Of a stretch of DNA of 64,000 nt, positions 45,385 through 53,053 are shown in pieces. The DNA is from Acidovorax sp. KKS102. Its GTDB lineage: Bacteria; Pseudomonadota; Gammaproteobacteria; Burkholderiales; Burkholderiaceae_C. The position numbers and the translations under genes were made by a program. Location: assembly GCF_000302535.1 (NCBI RefSeq), contig NC_018708.1, positions 1,426,001 to 1,490,000 of the forward strand. Reading direction: 5' to 3'. The notes below the pieces were generated by a model that did no database searches, was not told the origin of the DNA, and worked only from the letters and a program-made list of their open reading frames with translations. Position 1 is the stretch's first letter. Every line of letters begins with the position of its first letter.

Positions 45385-46395
45385 ATGGAAACTGTACAGA
45401 CGGCCCTCTGGGTTGTGGTTCTGCTTGTGGCCCTGGCGATCCTGTTCGACTTCATGAATGGGTTCCACGACGCGGCCAATTCAATTGCCACGGTGGTCTC
45501 CACCGGCGTACTTAAACCTGCACAGGCGGTGCTGTTCGCCGCCTTTTTCAATTTCATCGCGATCTTCATCTTCCATCTGAGCGTGGCGGCGACGGTAGGC
45601 AAGGGCATCGTGCAGCCTGGCATTGTGGATACGCACGTGGTGTTTGGCGCTCTGGTGGGCGCGATCACCTGGAACGTGATCACCTGGTACTACGGCATTC
45701 CTAGCAGCTCCTCGCACGCGCTCATTGGTGGCATCGTGGGCGCCGTGATTGCGAAGGCGGGGGCCGGAGCTCTGATCTCTGCGGGTATTCTGAAGACCGT
45801 GGCCTTCATCTTCGTGTCACCGTTGCTCGGTTTCACGCTGGGTTCGATCATGATGGTGGCCGTGGCGTGGATCTTCCGCCGCACCCGGCCAAGCAAGGTG
45901 GACAAATGGTTCCGCCGGCTGCAGCTGGTGTCCGCCGGCGCCTACAGCTTGGGGCACGGCGGCAATGATGCGCAAAAGACCATCGGCATCATCTGGCTGC
46001 TGCTGATTGCCACGGGGTACTCGTCGGCGTCTGATGCCTCGCCCCCCACCTGGGCCATCATCAGCTGCTACGTGGCCATTGGCCTCGGGACCATGTTTGG
46101 CGGCTGGCGCATTGTGAAGACCATGGGCCAGAAGATCACCAAGCTCAAGCCGGTGGGCGGCTTCTGTGCCGAAACGGGCGGGGCGCTGACGTTGTTTCTG
46201 GCCACCACGCTGGGCATTCCGGTGTCCACCACGCACACCATCACGGGCGCCATCGTCGGTGTGGGCTCCACCCAGCGTGCCAGCGCCGTGCGTTGGGGCG
46301 TGGCGGGCAACATCATCTGGGCGTGGATATTGACCATTCCCGCCAGTGCGTTTGTGGCCGCCGTCGCCTACTGGATCAGCCTGCAGCTGTTCTGA
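45385..46395 (+). CDS. pit: inorganic phosphate transporter, Pit family
   Basis: A 336-residue inner-membrane phosphate/metal symporter with about ten helices. The duplicated PiT signatures are visible: DFMNGFHDAANSIATVVSTGVL near residue 25 and SLGHGGNDAQKTIGII near residue 190, plus GIPVSTTHTITGAIVGVGST. It takes up neutral metal-phosphate complexes with protons (family knowledge). It is co-transcribed with the DUF47 gene and ends before a bidirectional terminator. Confidence 0.95.
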   Translation: METVQTALWVVVLLVALAILFDFMNGFHDAANSIATVVSTGVLKPAQAVLFAAFFNFIAIFIFHLSVAATVGKGIVQPGIVDTHVVFGALVGAITWNVITWYYGIPSSSSHALIGGIVGAVIAKAGAGALISAGILKTVAFIFVSPLLGFTLGSIMMVAVAWIFRRTRPSKVDKWFRRLQLVSAGAYSLGHGGNDAQKTIGIIWLLLIATGYSSASDASPPTWAIISCYVAIGLGTMFGGWRIVKTMGQKITKLKPVGGFCAETGGALTLFLATTLGIPVSTTHTITGAIVGVGSTQRASAVRWGVAGNIIWAWILTIPASAFVAAVAYWISLQLF

Positions 46396-46423
46396 TGGGC
46401 GATATGCCCAGATGCTTCCGATT

Positions 46424-46472
46424 GCTATTAAATGGATAGCTTTCAGGGCAAGCAGCACTAGCGCAAAAGCCC
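46424..46472 (+). repeat. palindromic repeat, copy L (intergenic)
   Basis: The core at 46424-46440 is GCTAT-N8-TAGC, followed by TTTCAGGGCAAG and CTAGCGCAAAAGCC. It overlaps the edge of the terminator between two convergent genes. Confidence 0.75.
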
Positions 46473-46505
46473 CATTGAATGCGAATTCAATGGGGCTCTT
46501 TATTA
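46468..46505. terminator. bidirectional Rho-independent terminator
   Basis: AGCCCCATTGAAT (46468-46480) pairs perfectly with ATTCAATGGGGCT (46485-46497) around GCGA. Thymine-rich flanks on both strands serve pit (+) and the convergent membrane-protein gene (-). Confidence 0.85.
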
Positions 46506-46522
46506 GGGTGCCTGTCGGCAGA

Positions 46523-46969
46523 TCACTGAGAGATCTTGCGCGCTTCCTCGATCTGGTATTCAAAGTACCGCTGGAAGCTGAATGCCAGGCTGGCCATCAG
46601 CACCGTGGTGCCAATCAGCAACGACACCACGATGGCACCCACGGTGATCCACTGCGTCCTGCCCGGTGCGGCATCGGGCGTAGCGCTGGGGTTGTAGCGC
46701 GCATTCCAGGCCTCGGGCGTCATCAGCGCATACAGGATGGCACGCAGTGCACAAGCGGCAATCGTGAAGCCCAGCAGCGGTATCAGCACCCAGCTGTAGT
46801 GGTCGTCCTGGCCGAGTTGCTGCACCCGCTGGATGCCATAGATGCCCAGCGCCGTGGGAATGGGCAGCAGCCAGCCGAGCATGTCGGACAGGCCGTGCAG
46901 ATAGAAGCGGTGCAGGCCCAGCGGCCCGCCCACAAAGGCGAGCCAGGCCGCCACGGTTTTGTTTTTCAT
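46523..46969 (-). CDS. TM2-domain-like small membrane protein
   Basis: A 148-residue membrane protein. The N-terminal AAWLAFVGGPLGLHRFYLHGLSD motif (residues 7-29) is the TM2-domain pattern (GxxGxHRFYxG). Two to three more helices follow, the last at about 115-135. The function is unknown. It lies 12 bp downstream of the acetyltransferase gene, in the same orientation, probably one operon. Confidence 0.8.
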   Translation of the reverse strand: MKNKTVAAWLAFVGGPLGLHRFYLHGLSDMLGWLLPIPTALGIYGIQRVQQLGQDDHYSWVLIPLLGFTIAACALRAILYALMTPEAWNARYNPSATPDAAPGRTQWITVGAIVVSLLIGTTVLMASLAFSFQRYFEYQIEEARKISQ

Positions 46970-46981
46970 GGGGGCGTCGCG

Positions 46982-47503
46982 TTATTCGGGGGAGGTGGTG
47001 TCGCCCGCGCCCAGGGTCTTTTCCATGAGCACGATGTCGCGCCAGGCGCCAAACTTCCAGCCCACCGAGCGCATGATGCCCACATCGGTAAAGCCCAACG
47101 CCCGGTGCACGCCGATGGAGCCTGCGTTGGCCGAGTCGCCAATCACCGCCAGCAGCTTGCGCACGCCCACGGCCTCGGCCTGCACCGCCAGCTCGGCCAG
47201 CAGCTTGCGGCCCAGGCCCATGCCCCGGGCGCTGTCGGCCACGTAGATCGAGTCCTCGGCCGAGAAACGGTAGGCCGGACGGGGCTTGAACCAGTTGGCA
47301 TAGGCAAAGCCCAGCACCTGTCCGTCCTGCTCGGCCACCAGCCAGGGCAGGCCGCGCGCCAGTACGTCAGCGCGGCGGCCTGCCATGTCGGCTTCGGAAG
47401 GTGGGTCGATCTCGAACGTGCCCGTGCCGTGGAGCACATGGTGTTGGTAAATGGCGGTAATGGCGGGGATATCGCTGTCGGTGCTGGGGCGGATGGTGGA
47501 CAT
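46982..47503 (-). CDS. GNAT acetyltransferase, phosphinothricin-acetyltransferase type
   Basis: A 173-residue GNAT enzyme. TIRPSTDSDIPAITAIYQHHVLHGTGTFEIDPPSEADM opens it; the acetyl-CoA loop is ARGMGLGRKLL (about residues 92-102), and NAGSIGVHRALGFTDVGIMRSVGWKFGAWRDIVLME is the PAT/Bar C-terminal pattern. It may acetylate phosphinothricin or methionine sulfone-type amines; the real substrate is unknown. It is divergent from rpsP, whose -10 box lies 14 bp upstream of this start. Confidence 0.88.
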   Translation of the reverse strand: MSTIRPSTDSDIPAITAIYQHHVLHGTGTFEIDPPSEADMAGRRADVLARGLPWLVAEQDGQVLGFAYANWFKPRPAYRFSAEDSIYVADSARGMGLGRKLLAELAVQAEAVGVRKLLAVIGDSANAGSIGVHRALGFTDVGIMRSVGWKFGAWRDIVLMEKTLGAGDTTSPE

Positions 47504-47516
47504 TGGAACAAATAGA

Positions 47517-47522
47517 TATAAT
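47517..47522 (+). promoter_or_regulatory. -10 box of the rpsP operon
   Basis: TATAAT at 47517-47522 precedes rpsP by 125 bp. No convincing -35 at the usual distance is seen (TGGACA at 47497-47502 is 14 bp away). It lies upstream of the divergent GNAT start. Confidence 0.45.
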
Positions 47523-47647
47523 CGCGGGCTTTGCAGCGTGTCGCTGGCCGGGTGGCCATGTCGCGTGTCTCAAGCGTTGCGAATATGGTTGCGAACACTG
47601 TGGCTTACGGCAAATGTTGCCGGAGTTCACCACCCGAAGGATAAATC

Positions 47648-47899
47648 ATGGTCGTCATTCGACTCTCCCGCGGCGGCTCCAAGGGCCGTCCCTTCTTCAA
47701 CATCGTCGTTGCTGACAAGCGCGTGCGCCGTGATGGCCGCTTCATCGAGCGCATCGGCTTCTACAACCCCACCGCCAAGGAATCCGAAGAAGGCCTGCGC
47801 ATCGTGCAAGACCGTCTGGCTTACTGGGTGGGCGTGGGCGCCCAGTCCTCCCCCACGGTGGACCGCCTGATCAAGCAAGCCGCCAAGAAGGCTGCTTAA
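47648..47899 (+). CDS. rpsP: 30S ribosomal protein S16
   Basis: An 83-residue S16: [25 protein letters not shown] and [10 protein letters not shown] are the family signature, ending in a basic tail. It assembles early in the 30S body. It is first of rpsP-rimM-trmD-rplS. A strong terminator-like hairpin lies immediately after it, so rimM may be expressed at a lower level. Confidence 0.97.
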   Translation: MVVIRLSRGGSKGRPFFNIVVADKRVRRDGRFIERIGFYNPTAKESEEGLRIVQDRLAYWVGVGAQSSPTVDRLIKQAAKKAA

Positions 47900-47908
47900 A
47901 GCTCCCCG

Positions 47909-47953
47909 AAAAGGGCGGGTTCCGTCGGCTGGTCTGGCGGAACCCGCCCTTTT
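47909..47953 (+). terminator. strong hairpin between rpsP and rimM
   Basis: AAAAGGGCGGGTTCCG (47909-47924) pairs perfectly over 16 bp with CGGAACCCGCCCTTTT (47938-47953), followed by CTC. It lies 9 bp after the rpsP stop and 20 bp before rimM, so it is either a partial terminator or a processing/stability element. Confidence 0.7.
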
Positions 47954-47973
47954 CTCATTCTGGATTCACTGCC

Positions 47974-48546
47974 ATGGCCACCACACCGCTGACCCTCGAA
48001 CCCGCAGAACTGCCTGCTGACGCCGTTGAAGTAGGGCGCATTGCAGATGCCTGGGGCGTCAAGGGCTGGTTCAAGGTGCTGCCGCACAGCAGCAATCCCG
48101 AGGCACTTTTTTCGTCCAAACGCTGGTACCTGCAGCCGTCCGAGCGTGGGGCCAAGACCTTCAACGGCACCGTGCTGCTGCCCATCCGCCAGGCCAAGGA
48201 CCATTCGGACTCCGTGGTGGCCTGGGCGCAGGGCATTGACGACCGCAACGGCGCAGAGGCGTTGCGGGGCGCACGGATTTTTGTGCCGCGTTCCAGTTTT
48301 CCATCCACTTCGGATGACGAGTATTACTGGGTCGATCTGATCGGCCTGTCGGTATTCAACCGCGAAGGCGTGGCGCTGGGCCAGGTGCGCGAGCTGATGT
48401 CCACCGGCCCCCAGACCGTGCTGGTGCTGGCTTACGAGCAGGATGGCAAGGCGCAGGAGCGCATGATCCCGTTTGTCTCGGCCTTTGTGGACAAGGTGGA
48501 TCTGGCCGAGAAGCGCATCACCGTCGACTGGCAGCCCGACTACTGA
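47974..48546 (+). CDS. rimM: ribosome maturation factor RimM
   Basis: A 190-residue RNA-binding assembly factor for the 30S head. VEVGRIADAWGVKGWFKVLPHS is the RimM N-terminal barrel. The C-terminal PRC-barrel includes EYYWVDLIGLSVFNREGVALGQVRELMSTGPQTVLVL. Length is near E. coli (182). trmD follows after 29 bp. Confidence 0.95.
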   Translation: MATTPLTLEPAELPADAVEVGRIADAWGVKGWFKVLPHSSNPEALFSSKRWYLQPSERGAKTFNGTVLLPIRQAKDHSDSVVAWAQGIDDRNGAEALRGARIFVPRSSFPSTSDDEYYWVDLIGLSVFNREGVALGQVRELMSTGPQTVLVLAYEQDGKAQERMIPFVSAFVDKVDLAEKRITVDWQPDY

Positions 48547-48575
48547 CTGGCGCTCCCCGAGCCGCGCCGCGCACC

Positions 48576-49334
48576 ATGCGCTTTGACATCATTACTCTCT
48601 TTCCCGAGCTGTTTGCCCCCTTTCTGGCAAGCGGCGTGACCCGACGCGCCTATGCCAGCGGCCAGGTCGATGTGCGCCTGTGGAACCCCCGGGACTACGC
48701 CGACGGCAACTACCGCCGGGTGGATGACCGTCCGTTTGGCGGCGGCCCGGGCATGGTGATGATGGCCGAGCCCCTGGCGCGCTGCCTCGCGGCCATCCGG
48801 GCAGAGCGGGGTGAGCCCGAGGAGATCCAGGCGCCGGTGGTGCTTTTCTCCCCCATCGGCGAGTCGTTGAACCACGCCGCTGTGGAGCGCTGGTCTGCCA
48901 GCGAGGGGGCAGTGTTGCTGTGTGGCCGCTACGAAGGCATCGACCAGCGGTTCATCGATGCGCATGTGACTGTGCAGATGAGCCTGGGTGATTTCGTGCT
49001 CTCTGGGGGCGAGATTGCCGCCATGGCCTTGCTGGATGCGGTGGCGCGCCTGCAGCCCGGCGTGCTCAATGACGAGGGCAGCCACCAGCTCGACAGTTTC
49101 AATCCCGCGCTGGACGGCCTGCTGGACTGCCCGCACTACACCCGGCCGGAAGAGTGGGCGGGGCAGCAGGTGCCTGCAGCCCTCCTGTCGGGTCACCATG
49201 CGCAGATTGAGCGCTGGCGGCGCGACCAGCGCCTGGCCACCACGGCCCGCCATCGGCCCGATCTCATCGACGCCGCACGCCAGGCAGGGCGTTTGGCCCC
49301 CGCCGATGAAGCAGTATTGGCCAAGCTCGGCTGA
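48576..49334 (+). CDS. trmD: tRNA (guanine-37-N1) methyltransferase TrmD
   Basis: A 252-residue SPOUT enzyme forming m1G37 in tRNAs with G36. It opens MRFDIITLFPELFAPFLASGVTRRA and has the knot region LLCGRYEGIDQRFIDAHVTVQMSLGDFVLSGGEIAAMALLDAVARL, the SAM-binding trefoil. The catalytic Asp lies near HYTRPEEW. A sigma-70 promoter for rplS lies in and just after its 3' end. Confidence 0.96.
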   Translation: MRFDIITLFPELFAPFLASGVTRRAYASGQVDVRLWNPRDYADGNYRRVDDRPFGGGPGMVMMAEPLARCLAAIRAERGEPEEIQAPVVLFSPIGESLNHAAVERWSASEGAVLLCGRYEGIDQRFIDAHVTVQMSLGDFVLSGGEIAAMALLDAVARLQPGVLNDEGSHQLDSFNPALDGLLDCPHYTRPEEWAGQQVPAALLSGHHAQIERWRRDQRLATTARHRPDLIDAARQAGRLAPADEAVLAKLG

Positions 49335-49345
49335 ATTGCTATAAT
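49317..49345 (+). promoter_or_regulatory. promoter of rplS inside the trmD 3' end
   Basis: TTGGCC (49317-49322) and TATAAT (49340-49345) are separated by 17 bp. Transcription would start near 49352, giving rplS its own 110-nt leader in addition to read-through from trmD. Confidence 0.65.
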
Positions 49346-49373
49346 CAAAGGCTTTTCGATCCTCTGGCCGGCC

Positions 49374-49401
49374 GTTTTGCCCGGGAGTTCTCCCGCAAAA
49401 C
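49374..49401 (+). promoter_or_regulatory. hairpin in the rplS leader
   Basis: GTTTTGC pairs with GCAAAAC and, inside it, GGGAG with CTCCC, with a CC bulge and a TT turn. The stem lies in the leader about 60 nt before the rplS start and could be an L19-binding or processing structure (inference). Confidence 0.5.
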
Positions 49402-49461
49402 ACTGAGACGTCAATCCCGACGCAGCCATTTGTGGCGCGGACAAGATCACTAGGAAAACCC

Positions 49462-49845
49462 ATGAACCTGATCCAGACCCTGGAAGCGGAAGAAATTGCC
49501 CGCTTGAACAAAACCATTCCCGAGTTCGCCCCCGGTGACACCGTCATTGTGAACGTGAACGTGGTGGAAGGTAACCGCAAGCGCGTGCAGGCTTACGAAG
49601 GCGTTGTGATTGCCAAGCGCAATCGCGGCCTCAACAGCGGCTTCACCGTGCGCAAGATTTCCAGCGGCGAAGGCGTGGAGCGTACGTTCCAGACCTACAG
49701 CCCGCTGATCGCCAGCATCGAAGTCAAGCGCCGTGGTGACGTGCGCCGTGCCAAGCTGTACTACCTGCGTGACCGCAGCGGCAAGTCGGCACGTATCAAG
49801 GAAAAGCTGCCTTCGCGCGTCAAGGCCGCTGCCACCGCCGCTTAA
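49462..49845 (+). CDS. rplS: 50S ribosomal protein L19
   Basis: A 127-residue L19 starting [28 protein letters not shown] and including [33 protein letters not shown]. It sits at the 30S-50S interface. The start is the ATG of MNLIQT; an upstream in-frame ATG would add a basic leader without an RBS. It is the last gene of the operon, with its own promoter and terminator. Confidence 0.97.
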   Translation: MNLIQTLEAEEIARLNKTIPEFAPGDTVIVNVNVVEGNRKRVQAYEGVVIAKRNRGLNSGFTVRKISSGEGVERTFQTYSPLIASIEVKRRGDVRRAKLYYLRDRSGKSARIKEKLPSRVKAAATAA

Positions 49846-49873
49846 TCCAAGCAAGGCGAGGGCCTGTCCTGAC

Positions 49874-49909
49874 AAGCCGCTACAGCATCAGCCTGTAGCG
49901 GCTTTTTGT
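49874..49909 (+). terminator. Rho-independent terminator of rpsP-rplS
   Basis: AAGCCGCTACAG (49874-49885) pairs perfectly with CTGTAGCGGCTT (49893-49904), followed by TTTGTTTTT. It lies 29 bp after the rplS stop. Confidence 0.85.
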
Positions 49910-49942
49910 TTTTTGGTTCGTCAAAAACCTGCTTCGCTTCTT

Positions 49943-50662
49943 GTGAACCCTCCTTCTCCTCCTGCCGTCTCATCGGTCATCGCGCCACTGTCGAGCCTGC
50001 CCGACTTTGACCCCCGCATGGTGCCGGTGGTCGGGGTGGATGCGCACCTGCCTGCCGTGCCGCTGGCGGCGCAGATGCCCGATGCACTGCGCGCGCGTTT
50101 TGCGCAGCCGCCCCAGTGGGAGCCGGAGGTGGTGCTGGAAAAGAAGTTCATGAACCGCGAGCCAGCCCATGCGTCCGTGTTGCTGGCCATCGTCTTGCGC
50201 GAGCAACCCATGGTGCTGCTGACGGAGCGCACGGCGCATCTGTCCACCCATTCCGGGCAGGTTGCCTTTCCGGGGGGGCGCGCTGATCCGGAAGACGCCA
50301 GCCCGGCCGACACCGCCTTGCGCGAAGCAAAGGAAGAGGTGGGGCTCGACCCTGCGTTTGTCGAGGTGCTGGGAACCCTCCCCACCTATGTGACCGGCTC
50401 ATCGTTCATCATCACCCCCGTGGTCGCCCTGGTGCAGCCGGATTGCGTGCTGCAGCCCAACCCGTATGAAGTGGCCGACCTGTTCGAGGTGCCGCTGGCC
50501 TTCTTGCTGGACCCGGCCCATCACCGTCGTCACGTGTTCGATCGCGATGGCGTGCACCGCGAGTGGTTCTCCATGCCCTACGAGCAGGGCAACAAAACCC
50601 ATTTCATCTGGGGTGCCACGGCGGGCATGCTGCGCAATTTCTACCGCTTCATGCAGGCCTGA
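49943..50662 (+). CDS. CoA pyrophosphatase-type Nudix hydrolase (NudL-like)
   Basis: A 239-residue protein with the UPF0035 plus Nudix signature HSGQVAFPGGRADPED...TALREAKEEVGL (about residues 98-131), the hallmark of CoA diphosphatases (NudL). It would split CoA or acyl-CoA into 4'-phosphopantetheine and 3',5'-ADP, or hydrolyse another nucleotide diphosphate. The GTG start at 49943 gives VNPPSPP; no closer ATG precedes the conserved region except one at MVPVVGVDAHL. It is followed by a CobD-like gene after 57 bp. Confidence 0.85.
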   Translation: MNPPSPPAVSSVIAPLSSLPDFDPRMVPVVGVDAHLPAVPLAAQMPDALRARFAQPPQWEPEVVLEKKFMNREPAHASVLLAIVLREQPMVLLTERTAHLSTHSGQVAFPGGRADPEDASPADTALREAKEEVGLDPAFVEVLGTLPTYVTGSSFIITPVVALVQPDCVLQPNPYEVADLFEVPLAFLLDPAHHRRHVFDRDGVHREWFSMPYEQGNKTHFIWGATAGMLRNFYRFMQA

Positions 50663-50719
50663 AGCTACCGCGCACGCGATGGGGCGCACCAGGGCGAAGC
50701 GCCAGTATCATTGCCCTCC

Positions 50720-51706
50720 ATGAGTTTCTTCGCCATCCTGTTCGCTCTGCTGATCGAGCAGGCACGTCCCCTGGCCCGCAGCAATCCCATCCATGCGGGG
50801 CTGCGTGCGTGGGCGCTGTCCGTGAGCCGCAATTTCGACGCGGGCAAATCGCACCACGGCTGGGTGGCGTGGAGCCTCGCGGTACTCGTTCCCGCACTGG
50901 TCACACTGGCCATCCACTGGCTGCTGTTGTGGGGGCTGGGCTGGCCGTTTGCAGTGCTCTGGAGTGTGGCGGTGCTGTATGTCACGCTGGGCTTTCGCCA
51001 GTTCAGCCATCACTTCACCGGCATCCGCGATGCGCTGGAAGAAGGGGACGAAGATGCGGCCCGCGAGCGCCTCGCGCACTGGCAGCAGGTGGATGTAGGC
51101 GCGCTGCCGCGCAGCGAGATCGTGCGCCATGTGATCGAGTATTCTGTGCTGGCCGCCCACCGGCACGTGTTTGGCGTGCTGGCCTGGTTCTCGGTGCTGG
51201 CCGCGCTGGGGCTGGGGCCGACGGGGGCGGTGCTGTATCGCCTGGCTGAATTTGTCTCCCGCTACTGGCACTACAAGCAGCGTACCGGTGCGCTACCGGC
51301 CAGCGAATCCCTGCAGCAGGCCTCAGCACAGGCCTGGACCGCCATCGACTGGCTGCCGGCGCGGCTCACGGCGCTGAGTTTTGCGGTGGTGGGCAGCTTT
51401 GAAGAAGCGATTGAAGGCTGGCGTTTTCACGCACAGCGGTTTCCGAACGACAACGATGGCGTGGTACTCGCCGCGACAGCCGGGGCCATTAATGTGCGCC
51501 TGGGCGGTGAGGCGCTGAAGGCGCGCACCGAGTTGCATGCGCCGCAGGGCCTGGAGATTGACGCCGACATGGGCGACAGCGACTCCACCCCTGGCCGCGA
51601 GCCCGAAGTGGGCCACCTGCGCAGTGTGGTCGGCCTGGTGTGGCGCTCGGTGGTGGTCTGGATGCTGCTGCTGGCGTTGCTCACGCTGGCGCGCTTGCTG
51701 GGCTAG
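50720..51706 (+). CDS. CobD/CbiB-family (AmpE-like) membrane protein
   Basis: A 328-residue protein with about four to five helices. Its MSFFAILFALLIEQARPLARSNP N-terminus, WSLAVLVPALVTLAIHWLLLWGLGWPFAVLW and later LYRLAEFVSRYWHYKQ match the CobD/CbiB family annotated in Burkholderiales. Classical CbiB makes adenosylcobinamide, but no cobalamin genes are near and a divergent family member (AmpE-type) is also possible. The ATG at 50720 was chosen over a TTG at 50711. It converges on rsgA. Confidence 0.72.
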   Translation: MSFFAILFALLIEQARPLARSNPIHAGLRAWALSVSRNFDAGKSHHGWVAWSLAVLVPALVTLAIHWLLLWGLGWPFAVLWSVAVLYVTLGFRQFSHHFTGIRDALEEGDEDAARERLAHWQQVDVGALPRSEIVRHVIEYSVLAAHRHVFGVLAWFSVLAALGLGPTGAVLYRLAEFVSRYWHYKQRTGALPASESLQQASAQAWTAIDWLPARLTALSFAVVGSFEEAIEGWRFHAQRFPNDNDGVVLAATAGAINVRLGGEALKARTELHAPQGLEIDADMGDSDSTPGREPEVGHLRSVVGLVWRSVVVWMLLLALLTLARLLG

Positions 51707-51757
51707 CGGGTCAAAGCTTGTTGGCGCGGCGTAGAGCAGCGCTTCAGGCGGAGGTCC

Positions 51758-52702
51758 TCAATACCGGGTGTGGCTCAGCTCTTCAAATAAATCGCTATAT
51801 ATTTTGTAGCGCGATGGGCTTATTCCTCCAGCGCTTGGGCCACTTTTTACAGCATCCAGTACGCCACAGCCCGGTTCATGCAGGTGGGTGCAGTTGTAGA
51901 ACTTGCAGGCCGTCGCGTGTTCGGCAATGTCGGGCATGCAGGCGGCCAACTGCATGGGGGCGATATGGTGGAGCCCAAATTCCTGGAACCCCGGTGAGTC
52001 GATCAGTGCCGTGGTGCGAGCCGCATCCATCCAGTACCAGTGGGTGCTGGTGGTGGTGTGTTTGCCAGAGTTCAGCGCCTGCGAGATTTCGCCGGTCAGC
52101 ACAGAAGCACCGGGCACCAGCAGGTTGATCAGCGTGCTTTTGCCCGACCCAGAGGGGCCGAGCACCAGCGTGGTCTTGCCTTGCAGGTGTTCCATCAGCA
52201 GGGCGCGGTCCACATCGCTGGACAGCGCCAGCGACAGCGGCAGCACCCCGTAGTGTTTGCCTGCGCCCATGTGCCGGTAGGGCAGCAGGCGCTCCCATGC
52301 GCGGGCAAAGGGTTCGACCAGATCACTCTTGTTGAGGGCGATGATGGGTTTGATGCCTTCGGCTTCGGCCGCAATCAGTGCGCGTGCCAACTGGCTTTCC
52401 GAGAACACCGGCTCTGCTGCAATCAGGATGAGCACTTGGTCCAGGTTGGCGGCAAACGACTTGGTGCGGATCTCGTCCTGGCGGTAAAAGAGGTTGCGCC
52501 GCTCCTTGACCTTTTCGATGGTGCCTTCTTCGCCTTGGCCAGGCGGCGGTGCCTGCCACAGCACATGGTCGCCCACCACCGCCTGATTCTTTTTGCCGCG
52601 GGGGTGGCAGATGCGGCGCGCGCCGTCCGGGGTCTCGACCATGCAGTGGCGCCCATGGCTGGCCACCACGGTACCTTCCATGAGGGCGCTGCGCTCAGCC
52701 AT
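51758..52702 (-). CDS. rsgA: ribosome small-subunit-dependent GTPase A (RsgA/YjeQ)
   Basis: A 314-residue circularly permuted GTPase that checks late 30S assembly. An N-terminal OB fold (about residues 8-75) precedes the permuted GTPase: NKSD (G4) near 124, GPSGSGKST (G1) near 181, DSPGFQEF (G3) near 235. The C-terminal zinc knuckle is CKFYNCTHLHEPGC. The last residues (AGGISPSRYKIYSDLFEELSH region) are encoded by an antisense copy of the palindromic repeat. It is third in ste24-phhB-rsgA, 12 bp after phhB. Confidence 0.95.
   Translation of the reverse strand: MAERSALMEGTVVASHGRHCMVETPDGARRICHPRGKKNQAVVGDHVLWQAPPPGQGEEGTIEKVKERRNLFYRQDEIRTKSFAANLDQVLILIAAEPVFSESQLARALIAAEAEGIKPIIALNKSDLVEPFARAWERLLPYRHMGAGKHYGVLPLSLALSSDVDRALLMEHLQGKTTLVLGPSGSGKSTLINLLVPGASVLTGEISQALNSGKHTTTSTHWYWMDAARTTALIDSPGFQEFGLHHIAPMQLAACMPDIAEHATACKFYNCTHLHEPGCGVLDAVKSGPSAGGISPSRYKIYSDLFEELSHTRY
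51794..51843 (+). repeat. palindromic repeat, copy M (rsgA C-terminus)
   Basis: The core at 51794-51810 is GCTAT-N8-TAGC, followed by GCGATGGGCTT and CCAGCGCTTGGGCC. It is antisense to rsgA, encoding part of the family's C-terminal YKIYSDLFEE-type segment. Confidence 0.7.
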
Positions 52703-52714
52703 GGTGGGCCTGTG

Positions 52715-53053
52715 TCACAGCGCGACCAGCGCGTCGAACTGTGTGGCGCACTCGAAGTCGGTGCTGGAGATGCCGTGCACGTCGTGCGTGTTCAGCCGTA
52801 CCACGCAACGGTTGTAGTGCACCGACAGATCAGGGTGGTGGTCTTGCGCGTTGGCGATAAACGCCAGCGCGTTCACGAACGAGATGGTCTCGTAGTAATT
52901 GGCAAAGTGGTAGGTCTTCTCGATGGCGACGTTGGCGCCGTCGCCGCTAAGGCTCCAACCGTCCAGCTTGGCCAGGTTTGCTACGACTTCTGTAGCTGTC
53001 AGGGCACGGCGGGTCAGCGTAGACCAGTCTTTTTTCTTCAACATCGTAGTCAT
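52715..53053 (-). CDS. phhB: pterin-4a-carbinolamine dehydratase
   Basis: A 112-residue enzyme that dehydrates 4a-hydroxytetrahydropterin, recycling the cofactor of phenylalanine hydroxylase. It shows W-SLSGDGANVAIEKTYHFANYYETISFVNALAFIANAQDHHPDLSVHYNRCVVRLNTHDV, with the catalytic DHHP and H. Its ATG overlaps the stop of the upstream ste24 gene (ATGA), so translation is coupled. The N-terminal part (LTATEVVANLAKLD) is encoded by an antisense copy of the palindromic repeat. Confidence 0.9.
   Translation of the reverse strand: MTTMLKKKDWSTLTRRALTATEVVANLAKLDGWSLSGDGANVAIEKTYHFANYYETISFVNALAFIANAQDHHPDLSVHYNRCVVRLNTHDVHGISSTDFECATQFDALVAL
52980..53025 (+). repeat. palindromic repeat, copy N (inside phhB)
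   Basis: The core at 52980-52996 is GCTAC-N8-TAGC, followed by TGTCAGGGCACGG and GGTCAGCGTAGACC. It is antisense to phhB, in its N-terminal linker region. Confidence 0.7.
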
